Source: Streptomyces sp. NRRL WC-3618
GTDB lineage: Bacteria > Actinomycetota > Actinomycetes > Streptomycetales > Streptomycetaceae
Reading direction: 5' to 3'
Assembly: GCF_001280005.1 (NCBI RefSeq)
Contig: NZ_LGDW01000468.1
Span: forward strand, 1 to 41,830
DNA: 41,830 nt
Positions within the stretch are counted from its first letter, which is position 1, and each line of letters begins with the position of its first letter. The notes beneath the pieces were generated by a model, which saw only the letters and a list, made by a program, of their open reading frames with translations, ran no database searches and had not been told where the DNA came from. Below, piece by piece: positions 15,701 to 23,126 of the stretch. Made by a program: the position numbers and the translations under genes.

Positions 15701-15947
15701 CGCCCTCGCGGAGAGTGAGCCGGAATCTGCCCGGCACCCCGGCCCGCGCGGCGGCGTCGGCGGCGTTCTGGGCGAGCTCGACGACGAGCCGGTCCCGGTA
15801 GCCGCCGAGGACGAGATCCTCCTCGGCGTTGGCATCCTCACGGAACCGGGCGGGGCTGGTGGCCCACGCGTCCAGAACACCCCGGCGCAGACGGGCCGTA
15901 CCGAAAGGGTCCGCGCCCTCAGCTGCCGGTCGCACGAACTTGCTCAC
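12795..15947 (-). CDS. Sacsin N-terminal/HSP90-like GHKL ATPase-domain protein
   Basis: 1050 residues. GTG at 15947 was chosen because GAGGAGAG lies just upstream; an ATG at 15974 would start before that site. The N-terminal ~250 residues carry GHKL ATP-binding motifs: ELAQNAADAA (N box, Mg/ATP), then VGRFGVGFAAVLAVSD (G box). These are typical of the sacsin/HSP90-like superfamily. The remaining ~800 residues are acidic and leucine-rich with no motif I can name. Large single-domain-plus-tail proteins of this kind are widespread in Streptomyces and have no assigned role known to me. The protein is cytoplasmic (no signal peptide). It stands alone on its strand and is divergent from the SPFH gene. 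Confidence 0.85.
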   Translation of the reverse strand: MSKFVRPAAEGADPFGTARLRRGVLDAWATSPARFREDANAEEDLVLGGYRDRLVVELAQNAADAAARAGVPGRFRLTLREGVLVAANTGAPLDATGVESLSTLRASAKRDVQDGGQDGKETGAVGRFGVGFAAVLAVSDEPAVVGRHGGVRWALAEARELAAETARHSPGLGDEVRRRDGHVPLLRLPFAAEGTAPAPYDTAVILPLRDTAAEDLAERLLSGVDDALLLTLPGLEEVVIEVGEQTRTLSRRTDGALTLVEDSRDGTSRWRTVSAHGPLDAALLAGRPVEERLRPHWSVTWAVPVDADGAPVPPRTSPVVHAPTPSDEPLGVPALLIASLPLDTARRHAAPGPLTDFLVQRAADAYTELLADWHPVGEGIIALVPGPLGRSELDGQLRQAILERLPRTAFLPPALDPGDDDELPFALRPRDAEVVEGAGAETVRVLAEVLPTLLPAGLERRVELRTLGVARVPLTEAVDRLAGLEKAPEWWHRLYDSLAGVDPDRLSGLPVPLADGRTTIGPRQVLLPTGGEVGAAAPETLARLGLKVAHPDAAHPLLEKLGALPATPRAVLTTPQVRAAVAASLDEDARSMSWDDEDVPDAEELADTVLALVRDAGLEPGDEPWLGALALPDEEGELAPAGELVLPGSAFAQVIREGELASVDAELAERWGEQPLAACGVLANFALVRATDVVLDPDELEPRDSDFAEPDDPGLLDAVDVWSEDILDRFPDSPVPPVATELVAVRDLDLVDDDRWPQALALLAQPPLRDAIVQPVRVLLPDGTHELVRPYTAWWLRGNPVLDGRRPAGLLAAGGDPLLRGLYEEADATGFDDEQVLRALGVRTSVAALLDEPGGAAELLDRLADPDREVSGAQLHALYGALADLDPEQVTLPDDLRAVVDGHVEVVDAADAVVVDSPDLLPFTSGVPLLPVRPARAAELAELFQVRRLSESVTGEVTSEGSEHDVPESVRVLLGPGTPATYVEHEELVVDGVELDWRRTRDGVVHAATLEGVAAGLAWAAGQWPRRFEVAALMEDPSRTTELARDRWFD

Positions 15948-16156
15948 GTTGACTCTCCTCATCGGCGTGAGCAAGAAGGTACCGCGCGCCGGACAGGGCG
16001 CCCGCCCACCGTCCCGGTCGGCCCCGGGGACCGCGTAGGTGCCAGGGGACGGAAGTCATGAAACCGGCGCCCCTTACCATTCCCTCCGGATCACGCCCAA
16101 GGCGGCGCCGGTCCGTGAACCAGGCACCGGGTGCCTGTTCCTCAGGGGGGATCTCC

Positions 16157-17044
16157 ATGTTCGTGTTGTCCATACTGCTGCTCATAGCGGCGGTCGTGCT
16201 CTTTTTCGTCGGTCGTGGCCGGGAGGTCGGCGGCTGGAAGATCGGGGCGGTGCTGAGTGCCGTCGCCGCCGTGCTCGCCGGTGTCTTCGCGTGCGTCCAT
16301 GTAGTGAGCGCCTACGAGGTCGGGGTACCGGTGACCTTCGGCAAGATCGGGAAACCGATGACCTCCGGCGTCCAGTTCGAGTCGCCGTTCACCGACGTCA
16401 CGTCCTTCTCCACCCGTCCCGTGGATCTCGACCTCTACGACAAGGACGTGGTCGAGGTCCGCTCGGCGCAGGGCGGGGTGCTGTACGCGGACATCACCAT
16501 CAAGTGGGCCGTGATCCCGGCCAAGGCGGTCGAGCTGTACCGGCTGGCGGGCAGTGAGGAGGCCGTCCAGGAGCGGCTGGTGCTGCCCGACAGCCGCGAG
16601 ATCATCCGTAACGTCTTCGCGAAGCACACCAGCGAGGAGGGTTACGCCACCGCCCGCGAGAAGATCGGCGCGGAGATCGCCACGCTCATCAAGGCACGCC
16701 TGGCACCGCGCGGGATCGACGTCACCAATGTGAATCTGCGCAACGTGAAGCCGTCGGAGAAGCTGCAGGACCAGATCGACAAGAAGATCCAGCAGGAGCA
16801 GGACACCGAGCGGGCCGTCGAGGCGTCGCGTACGGCGAAGGCGGAGTCCGAGCGCAGGCGGATCGAGGCGGAGGGCATCGCCCGCGCCAACGAGATCCTC
16901 GCGAAGTCGCTGAGCGACAAGGTGCTGTACAACCAGTGCCTGGAGGCTTACCGGGAGGCCGCCAAGGCCCATCCGGTGTACGCGGTGCCGTGTGGCACGG
17001 ATGCGAAGGGGACGCCGGTGATTGTGGACGGCAGCAAGAACTGA
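16157..17044 (+). CDS. SPFH/Band 7 (prohibitin-like) membrane protein
   Basis: 295 residues from ATG 16157, which has a GGGGGGA site; the open frame upstream to 16058 is not needed. Two N-terminal hydrophobic helices (FVLSILLLIAAVVLFFV and the AVLSAVAAVLAGVFACVHVV segment) anchor it. Residues ~55-200 form the SPFH/Band 7 domain (SAYEVGVPVTFGK, YADITIKWAVIP, EIIRNVFAKHT). A charged coiled coil (DQIDKKIQQEQDTERAVEAS to RRRIEAEG) follows, which in this superfamily drives oligomerisation into membrane rings. Such proteins organise membrane microdomains or protease complexes; the specific role here is unknown. Confidence 0.88.
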   Translation: MFVLSILLLIAAVVLFFVGRGREVGGWKIGAVLSAVAAVLAGVFACVHVVSAYEVGVPVTFGKIGKPMTSGVQFESPFTDVTSFSTRPVDLDLYDKDVVEVRSAQGGVLYADITIKWAVIPAKAVELYRLAGSEEAVQERLVLPDSREIIRNVFAKHTSEEGYATAREKIGAEIATLIKARLAPRGIDVTNVNLRNVKPSEKLQDQIDKKIQQEQDTERAVEASRTAKAESERRRIEAEGIARANEILAKSLSDKVLYNQCLEAYREAAKAHPVYAVPCGTDAKGTPVIVDGSKN

Positions 17045-17068
17045 CGGGAGTTCGTCTGCCGCAGGTCG

Positions 17069-17134
17069 GTGGGGGCTGGTCGCGCAGTTCCCCGCGCCCC
17101 TGGAGGGGCGCCGGGGCCGCGCCCCAGCCCCCAC
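17069..17134. terminator. Bidirectional hairpin made from a common Streptomyces repeat
   Basis: GTGGGGGCTGG pairs with CCAGCCCCCAC around an inner CGCCCC/GGGGCG stem. It contains the GGTCGCGCAGTTCCCCGCG core that I know as a frequent dispersed repeat in Streptomyces. It sits exactly between the convergent SPFH and DUF3027-type genes. Confidence 0.65.
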
Positions 17135-17148
17135 CCCACTCCCTACGC

Positions 17149-18111
17149 CTACGAGTGTCCGAGTTCCGCCGCGTCCTCGTCCGCCCCACCCACCGAGACC
17201 GAGCCGGAGTCCGACGCGGGTCGCAGCGGGAACGGGTCCACCTTCGTCTCGTCGATCACCGGCGGCGGCGGAACCGGCGGCGTCGGCATCACCGCTGCCT
17301 CCGAGTGGCCACCACAGCCGTACGCCAGGGACACCACACGCCCGTCCGCCGGGGCGAACTCGTTCGTGCACACGCCGAACGCCTGCCCGAGCGACCCTCC
17401 GATCGCCACCAGGAACCCGCAGCTCACGCACGTCGCCGGCGCGGCCTGGGCCATGGGCGTGTTGGAGCCGTAGGCGTCCTCCCAGCGGTCGGCGGCGGTG
17501 TGGAGGCCGTACCGGGACAGGACGCGCGCCCGGCGCATACCCAGTTCCTCCGCGACCGCCGCGATCGAACCGCGGGCCGGTACGACCGTGAAGTCGGACG
17601 GTGAACCCGCCGTGATGTCCGCGTCCTCGGCGTCCGCCAGATCCGCCGCCAGTTCCACCGAGGCGGAAACCGCCGCGGACCGGGCCGACGCGAGCACCGA
17701 GTTCGGCAGGGGCTCGTCCTCGCCCGAGTAGCCCGGCTCCAGACGCAGATCCTCCGCGTCCGTCGGGAGCAGGTCCCCGGGGCCCATGTCCCCGGGGCGC
17801 AGCCGTTCGCTCCACGGCACCCATTCCGGTGCCTGGAGGGCGTCGGGGCCGGGGAGGAGGACCACCTCGTCCAGGGTGACCAGTTTGGCCCGGGACGCCC
17901 GGGCGACCGTCACCGCCCAGCGCCAGCCCCGGTAGCCGAACTCCTTGCACTCGAAGAAGTGCGTGACGACCCGGTCCCCTTCGGAGATCAGGCCCGCGTG
18001 TTCGCCCACCACTCCCGGTGCCGCCGCCTCCTCCGCCGCCGAAAGGGCGAGGTCGACGGCCTCGGCGCACAGGCGGTCGGGGGTGCGGCTTCGCGTTGTC
18101 GCTGCGCTCAC
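17149..18111 (-). CDS. DUF3027-type protein
   Basis: 320 residues. GTG 18111 was chosen as the start behind AGGAGAG; an ATG frame from 18141 begins before that site. Residues ~20-110 (LCAEAVDLALSAAEEAA, VVTHFFECKEFGYRGWRWAVTVARA, VLLPGPDALQAPEWVPWSERL) match the actinobacterial DUF3027 pattern as I remember it. An acidic middle follows, then a helix-turn-helix-like AAVAEELGMRRARVLSRYGL. A Cys-rich C-terminal segment (TCVSCGFL, GVCTNEFAP, YGCGG) might bind zinc. No signal peptide is present. The function is unknown; the helical plus Cys-rich ending would suit nucleic-acid binding, which is inference. Confidence 0.75.
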   Translation of the reverse strand: MSAATTRSRTPDRLCAEAVDLALSAAEEAAAPGVVGEHAGLISEGDRVVTHFFECKEFGYRGWRWAVTVARASRAKLVTLDEVVLLPGPDALQAPEWVPWSERLRPGDMGPGDLLPTDAEDLRLEPGYSGEDEPLPNSVLASARSAAVSASVELAADLADAEDADITAGSPSDFTVVPARGSIAAVAEELGMRRARVLSRYGLHTAADRWEDAYGSNTPMAQAAPATCVSCGFLVAIGGSLGQAFGVCTNEFAPADGRVVSLAYGCGGHSEAAVMPTPPVPPPPVIDETKVDPFPLRPASDSGSVSVGGADEDAAELGHS

Positions 18112-18652
18112 AGGTATCGCTTCTCTCCTACGCCGTCTCACGAGTGCGCCCGTCCCGACGGGGTGCGAACGGTTGCGAACGGAGCGGACCAGAGGGCCGC
18201 GTCAACGTTCGCGCCCGATCACGCTCGGGCGCACCTACGTCATCCATTCTGCGGGATGCCCGAGAGGCGCGCGGCCGAGAACAACCGCCACTGCGCGCTA
18301 CGCACGCTACCTTCTCCAGCGCCCGGGGCCCACACCGACGGGACGGTTCTGGCTGACCGACATCGAACCGTGGCAACTCCGACGCCCCTTCCACTCGCCT
18401 CTCACCCCACTCTTCCCAGCTCCGGATGGCCGGAAAACACCCCACATGAACCGTCCGAGAGACGCGCCAGGAGGCCTCGCGGTAGGCCTGGTAGGCCTCG
18501 CGGTACTCGCAGAAAAAGTCGGCGCCCCTTCCCGCTGTTCTTCCCCCTTCCCTTCCTCCTCCCTCTCCCTTCCTCCTCCCTCCCCCACCCCACTCGGCCC
18601 CATACGCGCGGCAACCGCGCTAGGTACGCCTTTTCCGGGGCACTATGGCGGG
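18112..18652. other. Divergent intergenic region with pyrimidine tract and short direct repeats
   Basis: About 540 bases between the divergent DUF3027-type gene and the permease. The + strand frame stays open through it, but its sequence is Pro/Arg/Thr-rich and not protein-like. It contains AGGCCTCGCGGTA twice (18472-18484 and 18493-18505). An uninterrupted 49-base pyrimidine run lies at 18538-18586. Confidence 0.55.
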
Positions 18653-20104
18653 GTGGCAAGCGAGAGGTCGCCCCACGGCGCCACCGGAATCGGCGGGGCC
18701 GAGGGGAGCAACCGGAGCGGCACCGGCACCCGGAGCGGCCGGCGTGGCGTACGGAACCGGGTGAACGGGTCCGTACGCGCGGTCGGTCGCGCCCTGCACT
18801 TCCCGGTGACCGGCACGGCCCGGGGCATCCGCAAGGCGACCCACGCGCACGGGGCCGGGGAGTCCGGGCTCGGCAAACTCATCGAACTGCACGCGGTGAA
18901 CGGCGCCGGCGACGTCATGATCACCATCGCCCTCGCCTCCACCGTCTTCTTCTCCGTCCCCACCGACGAGGCACGCGGGCGCGTGGCCATCTATCTCGGC
19001 ATCACCATGGCGCCCTTCACCCTCCTCGCCCCCGTCATCGGCCCCCTCCTCGACCGCCTCCCGCACGGCCGCCGCGCCGCGATGGCCGGCGCGATGATCG
19101 CCCGCGCCTTCCTCGCCCTGCTGCTCGCCGCCGCGGTCGCCACCGGCAGCATCGAGCTGTACCCGGCCGCGCTGGGCGTCCTGGTCGCCTCGAAGGCGTA
19201 CGGCGTGGTCCGCAGCGCCGTGGTGCCCCGCCTCCTGCCACCCGGCTTCTCGCTGGTCAAGGCCAATTCGCGGGTCACCCTGAGCGGCCTGCTCGCCACC
19301 GGTGTCGCGGCCCCCATAGGCGCGGGACTCCAGGCCCTCGGTCCGCGGTTTCCGCTCTACGGCGCCTTCGTGATCTTCATCGCGGGTACGTTCCTGTCCT
19401 TCTCGCTGCCGCCCAAGGTGGACTCCGCCAAGGGCGAGGACACCGCCCTGCTGGCGGCGGACGCGGACCATCTGCACGGCCCGCACCTGCACCCGGTCAA
19501 GCGCCCGGGACTGCGCACCGTCGGTACGGCCGTCACCCACGCCCTCGCCGCCAACGCGTCCCTGCGCTGCCTCTCCGGCTTCCTGACCTTCTTCCTCGCC
19601 TTCCTGCTCCGTGAGCATCCACTGACCGGTCAGAGCGCCGCCTGGTCGCTCGGCATGGTCGCCGTCTCGGCGGGCGCCGGCAACGCGCTCGGTACGGCGG
19701 TCGGGGCGGCCGTGAAGAAACGCGCGCCGGAGCTGATCGTCGTGACGGTCGTCGCCGCTGTCCTCGGCGCGACGATCGTCGCCGCGCTCTTCTTCGGGGC
19801 CGCCATGGTGGCCTGCCTGGTCGCGGTCGCCGGGTTCTGCCAGGCCCTCGCCAAGCTGTCCCTGGACGCGCTGATCCAGCGGGACGTCCCCGAACTCGTC
19901 CGCTCCTCCGCGTTCGCGCGCTCGGAGACGCTGCTCCAGGTGGCCTGGGTGCTCGGGGGCGCGATCGGTATCGCGCTGCCGCTGGTCGGCGAGCTGGGGC
20001 TCGCGGTGGCCGCCGCGATCGTCGCCGCGGGCTGGTTGACCACCGTCAAGGGCCTGATCGGCTCGGCCCGCCACGGGGGCCGCGCCAACCCCCGGGTCGC
20101 CTGA
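18653..20104 (+). CDS. Major facilitator superfamily permease
   Basis: 483 residues from GTG 18653. CACTAT lies six bases before the start with no ribosome site, which fits a leaderless message; the frame is open far upstream, so the start is uncertain. After a basic ~65-residue leader, hydrophobic helices begin (VMITIALASTVFFSV, YLGITMAPFTLLAPVIGPLLDRL with the cytoplasmic DRLPHGRRAAM loop of MFS proteins). They continue in pairs to the C-terminus. A charged loop (LLAADADHLHGPHLHPVKR) separates the two halves. The loop signature places it in the MFS. The substrate is unknown; drug or metabolite export is typical of this group. Confidence 0.82.
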   Translation: MASERSPHGATGIGGAEGSNRSGTGTRSGRRGVRNRVNGSVRAVGRALHFPVTGTARGIRKATHAHGAGESGLGKLIELHAVNGAGDVMITIALASTVFFSVPTDEARGRVAIYLGITMAPFTLLAPVIGPLLDRLPHGRRAAMAGAMIARAFLALLLAAAVATGSIELYPAALGVLVASKAYGVVRSAVVPRLLPPGFSLVKANSRVTLSGLLATGVAAPIGAGLQALGPRFPLYGAFVIFIAGTFLSFSLPPKVDSAKGEDTALLAADADHLHGPHLHPVKRPGLRTVGTAVTHALAANASLRCLSGFLTFFLAFLLREHPLTGQSAAWSLGMVAVSAGAGNALGTAVGAAVKKRAPELIVVTVVAAVLGATIVAALFFGAAMVACLVAVAGFCQALAKLSLDALIQRDVPELVRSSAFARSETLLQVAWVLGGAIGIALPLVGELGLAVAAAIVAAGWLTTVKGLIGSARHGGRANPRVA

Positions 20105-20187
20105 CGCCCCCTCCCCGGGGGCCCGGGACACCACTACCGGCGCCCGGCACGCCGTACCCACGTGACAACCCTGCCGCGGGTGCCGGA

Positions 20188-20193
20188 TAGCCT
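20188..20193 (+). promoter_or_regulatory. Candidate -10 box of a leaderless lipoprotein-mqnB-mqnD transcript
   Basis: TAGCCT lies seven bases before ATG 20201, with GTGACA at 20162-20167 upstream, and no purine-rich ribosome site is present. The spacing fits transcription starting at or next to the ATG. Confidence 0.35.
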
Positions 20194-20200
20194 TCAGCCC

Positions 20201-20680
20201 ATGACCTCGTTGCGTTCCGCTTCCAGTGCGCGCCGTCGCCGCGCTGTTGCCGCCGTCGGCGCCGTTGGTGCCGGACTGCTCGCCCTGTCCGCCTGCGACA
20301 AGCCGACGCCGATCTCCACGATCACCGTCGGCCGTTCCTCGGTGAACTCGGAGGCCTCCTGCTACGACGACGGCAAGGAGCTGAAGACCGCCGACGTGGC
20401 CAAGTGCCTCAAGGACTCGGACATCAAGAGCATCAAGGTCGACCCGGACGAGACCGTGCGCTTCGGTGTCGACCCGGAGATCGCCGACAAGGGCTGGACG
20501 ATCCTGCTGAACGGTCAGCCGCTGACCGACTCCAGCAGCAAGACGTACCGCGCGATCCCGGGCAGCGTGTTCTTCAACGCCCAGTACGGCGCTCAGGGCA
20601 ACTCGACGCTCGTCTCCATCAAGGAGGGCGACAAGACGGTCAACGGCCTCTGGTCGTTCAAGCTGAAGAAGGACTCCTGA
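20201..20680 (+). CDS. Lipoprotein, DUF2771-like, upstream of futalosine genes
   Basis: 159 residues from ATG 20201. The basic N-terminus (SSARRRRAV) and hydrophobic stretch end in a lipobox LLALSAC, with Cys ~31 as the lipidated residue, so the protein should be anchored outside the membrane. The mature part is small and beta-rich with two Cys (ASCYDD, AKCLKD) that may form a disulfide. From memory it resembles the DUF2771 actinobacterial lipoproteins found next to menaquinone genes. Its stop overlaps the proposed start of mqnB, so it is the first gene of that operon. No function in quinone synthesis is known to me. Confidence 0.78.
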   Translation: MTSLRSASSARRRRAVAAVGAVGAGLLALSACDKPTPISTITVGRSSVNSEASCYDDGKELKTADVAKCLKDSDIKSIKVDPDETVRFGVDPEIADKGWTILLNGQPLTDSSSKTYRAIPGSVFFNAQYGAQGNSTLVSIKEGDKTVNGLWSFKLKKDS

Positions 20681-21393
20681 CGATTCCGACGACGTCACAA
20701 GTACGAGTAGGGGTACGCGTACTCGTCGCCACCGCTGTTCCCGTCGAACGGGACGCGGTGGCAAAGGCGTTCGGCGGTGCTGAGGGCGGACAGGTCGACA
20801 TCGTCGCGGTGGGGGTCGGCCCCGCCGCCTCCGCCGCGTCCGTCGCCTCGGCGCTCACCACCGCCGCGCTGCGCGGCACCCCGTACGGCCTCGTCGTCTC
20901 GGCGGGCATCGCCGGCGGTTTCCAGCCGGAGGCGCCGGTCGGCTCGCTGGTCGTCGCCGACGAGATCACTGTCGCGGACCTGGGCGCCGAGACACCGGAA
21001 GGATTCGTTCCGGTCACCGGTCTCGGCTTCGGCACCGTCACCCACCGTCCGCCGAAAGCACTCGTACGAGATGTCTCGACCGCGACCGGCGCCCGCGCCG
21101 GCACCGTCCTGACCGTCTCCACCGTCACCGGCACCGCCGAACGCGCCGCCGAACTGCGCGCCCGCCACCCCGGTGCGCTGGCCGAGGCGATGGAGGGCTT
21201 CGGCGTCGCCGAGGCCGCCGCCGCGCACGGTGTGCCGGTACTGGAGATCCGGGCCGTGTCCAACCCCGTCGGCCCCCGCGACCGCGCCGCCTGGCGCATC
21301 GGCGACGCGCTCACGGCCCTGACGGAGGCCTTCGGGAAGCTCACACCGGTACTGGAGAGTTGGAACCCCCATGAGCACCCAGAAGCACCCTGA
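20677..21393 (+). CDS. mqnB: Futalosine hydrolase (MqnB), probable CTG start
   Basis: Hydrolyses futalosine to dehypoxanthine futalosine plus hypoxanthine in the futalosine menaquinone pathway. The nucleoside-phosphorylase-like fold shows VRVLVATAVPVERDAVA at the N-terminus, VAVGVGPAASAAS, GLVVSAGIAGGF, then AEAMEGFGVAEAA (substrate Glu region) and EIRAVSNPVGPRDRAAW. The N-terminal strand is needed, yet no ATG, GTG or TTG lies between the upstream gene's reading frame and this strand. The first standard codon after it is GTG 20758, which would delete ~27 residues. CTG 20677 overlaps the upstream stop as CTGA and follows GAAGAAGGA, so I choose it (238 residues). The gene overlaps mqnD by 23 bases. 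Confidence 0.88.
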   Translation: MTIPTTSQVRVGVRVLVATAVPVERDAVAKAFGGAEGGQVDIVAVGVGPAASAASVASALTTAALRGTPYGLVVSAGIAGGFQPEAPVGSLVVADEITVADLGAETPEGFVPVTGLGFGTVTHRPPKALVRDVSTATGARAGTVLTVSTVTGTAERAAELRARHPGALAEAMEGFGVAEAAAAHGVPVLEIRAVSNPVGPRDRAAWRIGDALTALTEAFGKLTPVLESWNPHEHPEAP

Positions 21394-22240
21394 GAAGCCG
21401 GGGAAGCTGCGGATCGCGTACTCGCCCTGCCCGAACGACACCTTCGTCTTCGACGCCTGGGCCCATGACCGGGTGCCGGGCGCGCCCGCGCTCGACGTGA
21501 CCTTCGCGGACATCGACATCACCAACGGCATGGCCGAGCGCGGCGAGTTCGACGTGCTGAAGGTGTCGTACGCCGTGCTGCCGTACGTCCTCGACGAGTA
21601 CGCGCTGCTGCCCTGCGGGGGCGCGCTGGGCCGGGGCTGCGGCCCGCTGGTGCTCACGCGGCAGGCCGGGGCCGACCTGACGGGCCGTACGGTCGCGGTG
21701 CCGAGCGAGCGGTCGACGGCGTATCTGCTGTTCCGCCTCTGGGCGGCGGACACGGTCCCCGGTGGGGTCGGGGAGGTCGTCGTGATGCCGTTCCACGAGA
21801 TCATGCCCGCCGTGCGGGACGGGAAGGTCGACGCGGGGCTGGTCATCCACGAGGCGCGCTTCACGTACCAGAACTACGGGCTGCACAAGCTCGCGGACAT
21901 GGGCGAGCACTGGGAGGCGACGACCGGGCTGCCGATCCCGCTCGGCGCGATCATCGCGAAGCGGTCGCTGGGCGCCGAAACGCTGCACCTGCTGGCCGAG
22001 GCCGCCCGGACGTCCGTACGCGCCGCCTGGGACGACCCGGAGGCCTCCAGGGCCTATGTCCTGGAGCACGCGCAGGAGATGGACCCGGAGGTCGCCGACC
22101 AGCACATCGGGCTGTACGTCAACGAGTTCACCGCCGGCCTCGGCGAGGACGGCTATGCGGCGGTCCGGGGGCTGCTGACACGCGCGGCGGCCGAGGGGCT
22201 GGTGCCGCCCCTCGGCCCGAACGCACTCGATTTCCCCTAG
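21371..22240 (+). CDS. mqnD: 1,4-dihydroxy-6-naphthoate synthase (MqnD)
   Basis: 289 residues. Converts cyclic dehypoxanthine futalosine to 1,4-dihydroxy-6-naphthoate, the ring precursor of menaquinone. The periplasmic-binding-protein-like fold starts LRIAYSPCPNDTFVFDAW, the diagnostic N-terminus of this enzyme. It continues with FADIDITNGMAERGEFDVLKVSY, VAVPSERSTAYLLF and MPFHEIMPAVRDGKVDAGLVIHEARFTY; a His in the last region is expected to be catalytic. The gene overlaps the end of mqnB by 23 bases and is translationally coupled to it, with GAGAG ahead of its ATG. It converges on the cold-shock gene 49 bases away. Confidence 0.93.
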   Translation: MSTQKHPEKPGKLRIAYSPCPNDTFVFDAWAHDRVPGAPALDVTFADIDITNGMAERGEFDVLKVSYAVLPYVLDEYALLPCGGALGRGCGPLVLTRQAGADLTGRTVAVPSERSTAYLLFRLWAADTVPGGVGEVVVMPFHEIMPAVRDGKVDAGLVIHEARFTYQNYGLHKLADMGEHWEATTGLPIPLGAIIAKRSLGAETLHLLAEAARTSVRAAWDDPEASRAYVLEHAQEMDPEVADQHIGLYVNEFTAGLGEDGYAAVRGLLTRAAAEGLVPPLGPNALDFP

Positions 22241-22289
22241 AGATCCACGGGAATCTCGGGAATCTGCCGACGACGCCCTACACGTCCGG

Positions 22290-22673
22290 CTACACGTCGA
22301 GCTGGTCGGCGACCGCTCGCAGCAGGCCCGCGATCTTCGCGCCCGAGGTCTTCTCGGGGTAACGGCCCCTTTCCAGCATCGGGGTGATGTTCTCCAGGAC
22401 GGTCGTCAAATCCTGGACGATGGAGGCCAGTTCGTCGGGCTTCTTGCGCTGCGCCGCCGCGACCGACGGGGTCGGGTCCAGGATCACGACGGAAAGCGCC
22501 TGGTCACCGCGTTGCCCGGCGACAACTCCGAACTCCACGCGCTGGCCCGGCTTGAGGGAATCGACTCCGGCGGGCAGGACCGAGGAATGGACGAAGACGT
22601 CACCGCCGTCGTCGCGGGAGAGAAAGCCGAAGCCCTTCTCACTGTTGAACCACTTGACCTTGCCGGTGGGCAC
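22290..22673 (-). CDS. Cold-shock-domain protein with C-terminal extension
   Basis: 127 residues from GTG 22673, with AGGAACAG directly upstream. Residues 1-67 are a CspA-type OB fold: [15 protein letters not shown] (RNP1) and DVFVHSS (RNP2), which bind single-stranded RNA or DNA. Typical CspA proteins stop near residue 67. This one adds ~60 residues ([25 protein letters not shown] to AVADQLDV) that look helical and could mediate dimerisation. I recall extended cold-shock proteins of this type in other Streptomyces. Probably an RNA chaperone. Confidence 0.92.
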   Translation of the reverse strand: MPTGKVKWFNSEKGFGFLSRDDGGDVFVHSSVLPAGVDSLKPGQRVEFGVVAGQRGDQALSVVILDPTPSVAAAQRKKPDELASIVQDLTTVLENITPMLERGRYPEKTSGAKIAGLLRAVADQLDV

Positions 22674-22768
22674 GTCTGTTCCTCGTCCTCATACTCGTCG
22701 GAAAACTGCTTCGGGCTGCTGAAGGTACTGCGAACCACGGGTGGGAAAACGAGTCTTGACAGCACTCG

Positions 22769-22788
22769 GGCGGGTCCCTTGACCCGCC
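22769..22788. repeat. Inverted repeat in the divergent promoter region
   Basis: GGCGGGTC and GACCCGCC flank CCTT between the cold-shock gene and the small membrane-protein gene. It may be an operator or simply a local hairpin; position alone does not decide. Confidence 0.4.
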
Positions 22789-22868
22789 GGTACCAAGGCT
22801 AGTGGCCGAACGGCGGGTGACAAGACGTCGCCCGGTTGTTCCTTCGGGCAGGGAACTACCCTGGTCGA

Positions 22869-23126
22869 GTGCGTGACAAAACCCAAACGAATTCCGGCGC
22901 GGCCGGAGATCGGCTGATCCGTGCCGGTGCCATCGTGTTCTTCGTCGGTGCGGTGGCCACTTTGGTCACCGTGGCCCCATTCCTCCTCGGTACGACGCCA
23001 TTCCCCACGTTCATGTTCGGCTTGAGCATGCTCATGGGCGTCGGCTTCCTCGTCGCGGGCGCCGGTGTGCTCCGGTCGGCGGCCGAGGGGCGCCGTCAGG
23101 CGCGGGCGGCCGTCGCGTCCGAGTAG
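22869..23126 (+). CDS. Small two-helix membrane protein
   Basis: 85 residues from GTG 22869. TACCCT ends six bases before the GTG with no ribosome site, suggesting a leaderless message. After a hydrophilic MRDKTQTNSG start, two membrane helices follow (RAGAIVFFVGAVATLVTVAPFLLG and FMFGLSMLMGVGFLVAGAGVL). The tail is basic (EGRRQARAAV). Its last 31 bases overlap the convergent HAD gene. Widely conserved in Streptomyces as far as I remember, without a function. Confidence 0.75.
   Translation: MRDKTQTNSGAAGDRLIRAGAIVFFVGAVATLVTVAPFLLGTTPFPTFMFGLSMLMGVGFLVAGAGVLRSAAEGRRQARAAVASE

Noticed and set aside
13239..16061. Plus-strand frame of 940 codons opposite the sacsin-like gene
   Set aside because: Antisense shadow of a gene with clear ATPase motifs; composition not protein-like.
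17945..18652. Upstream extension of the permease frame
   Set aside because: Overlaps the divergent gene's coding region and is Pro/Arg-rich; the permease-like sequence begins after 18653.
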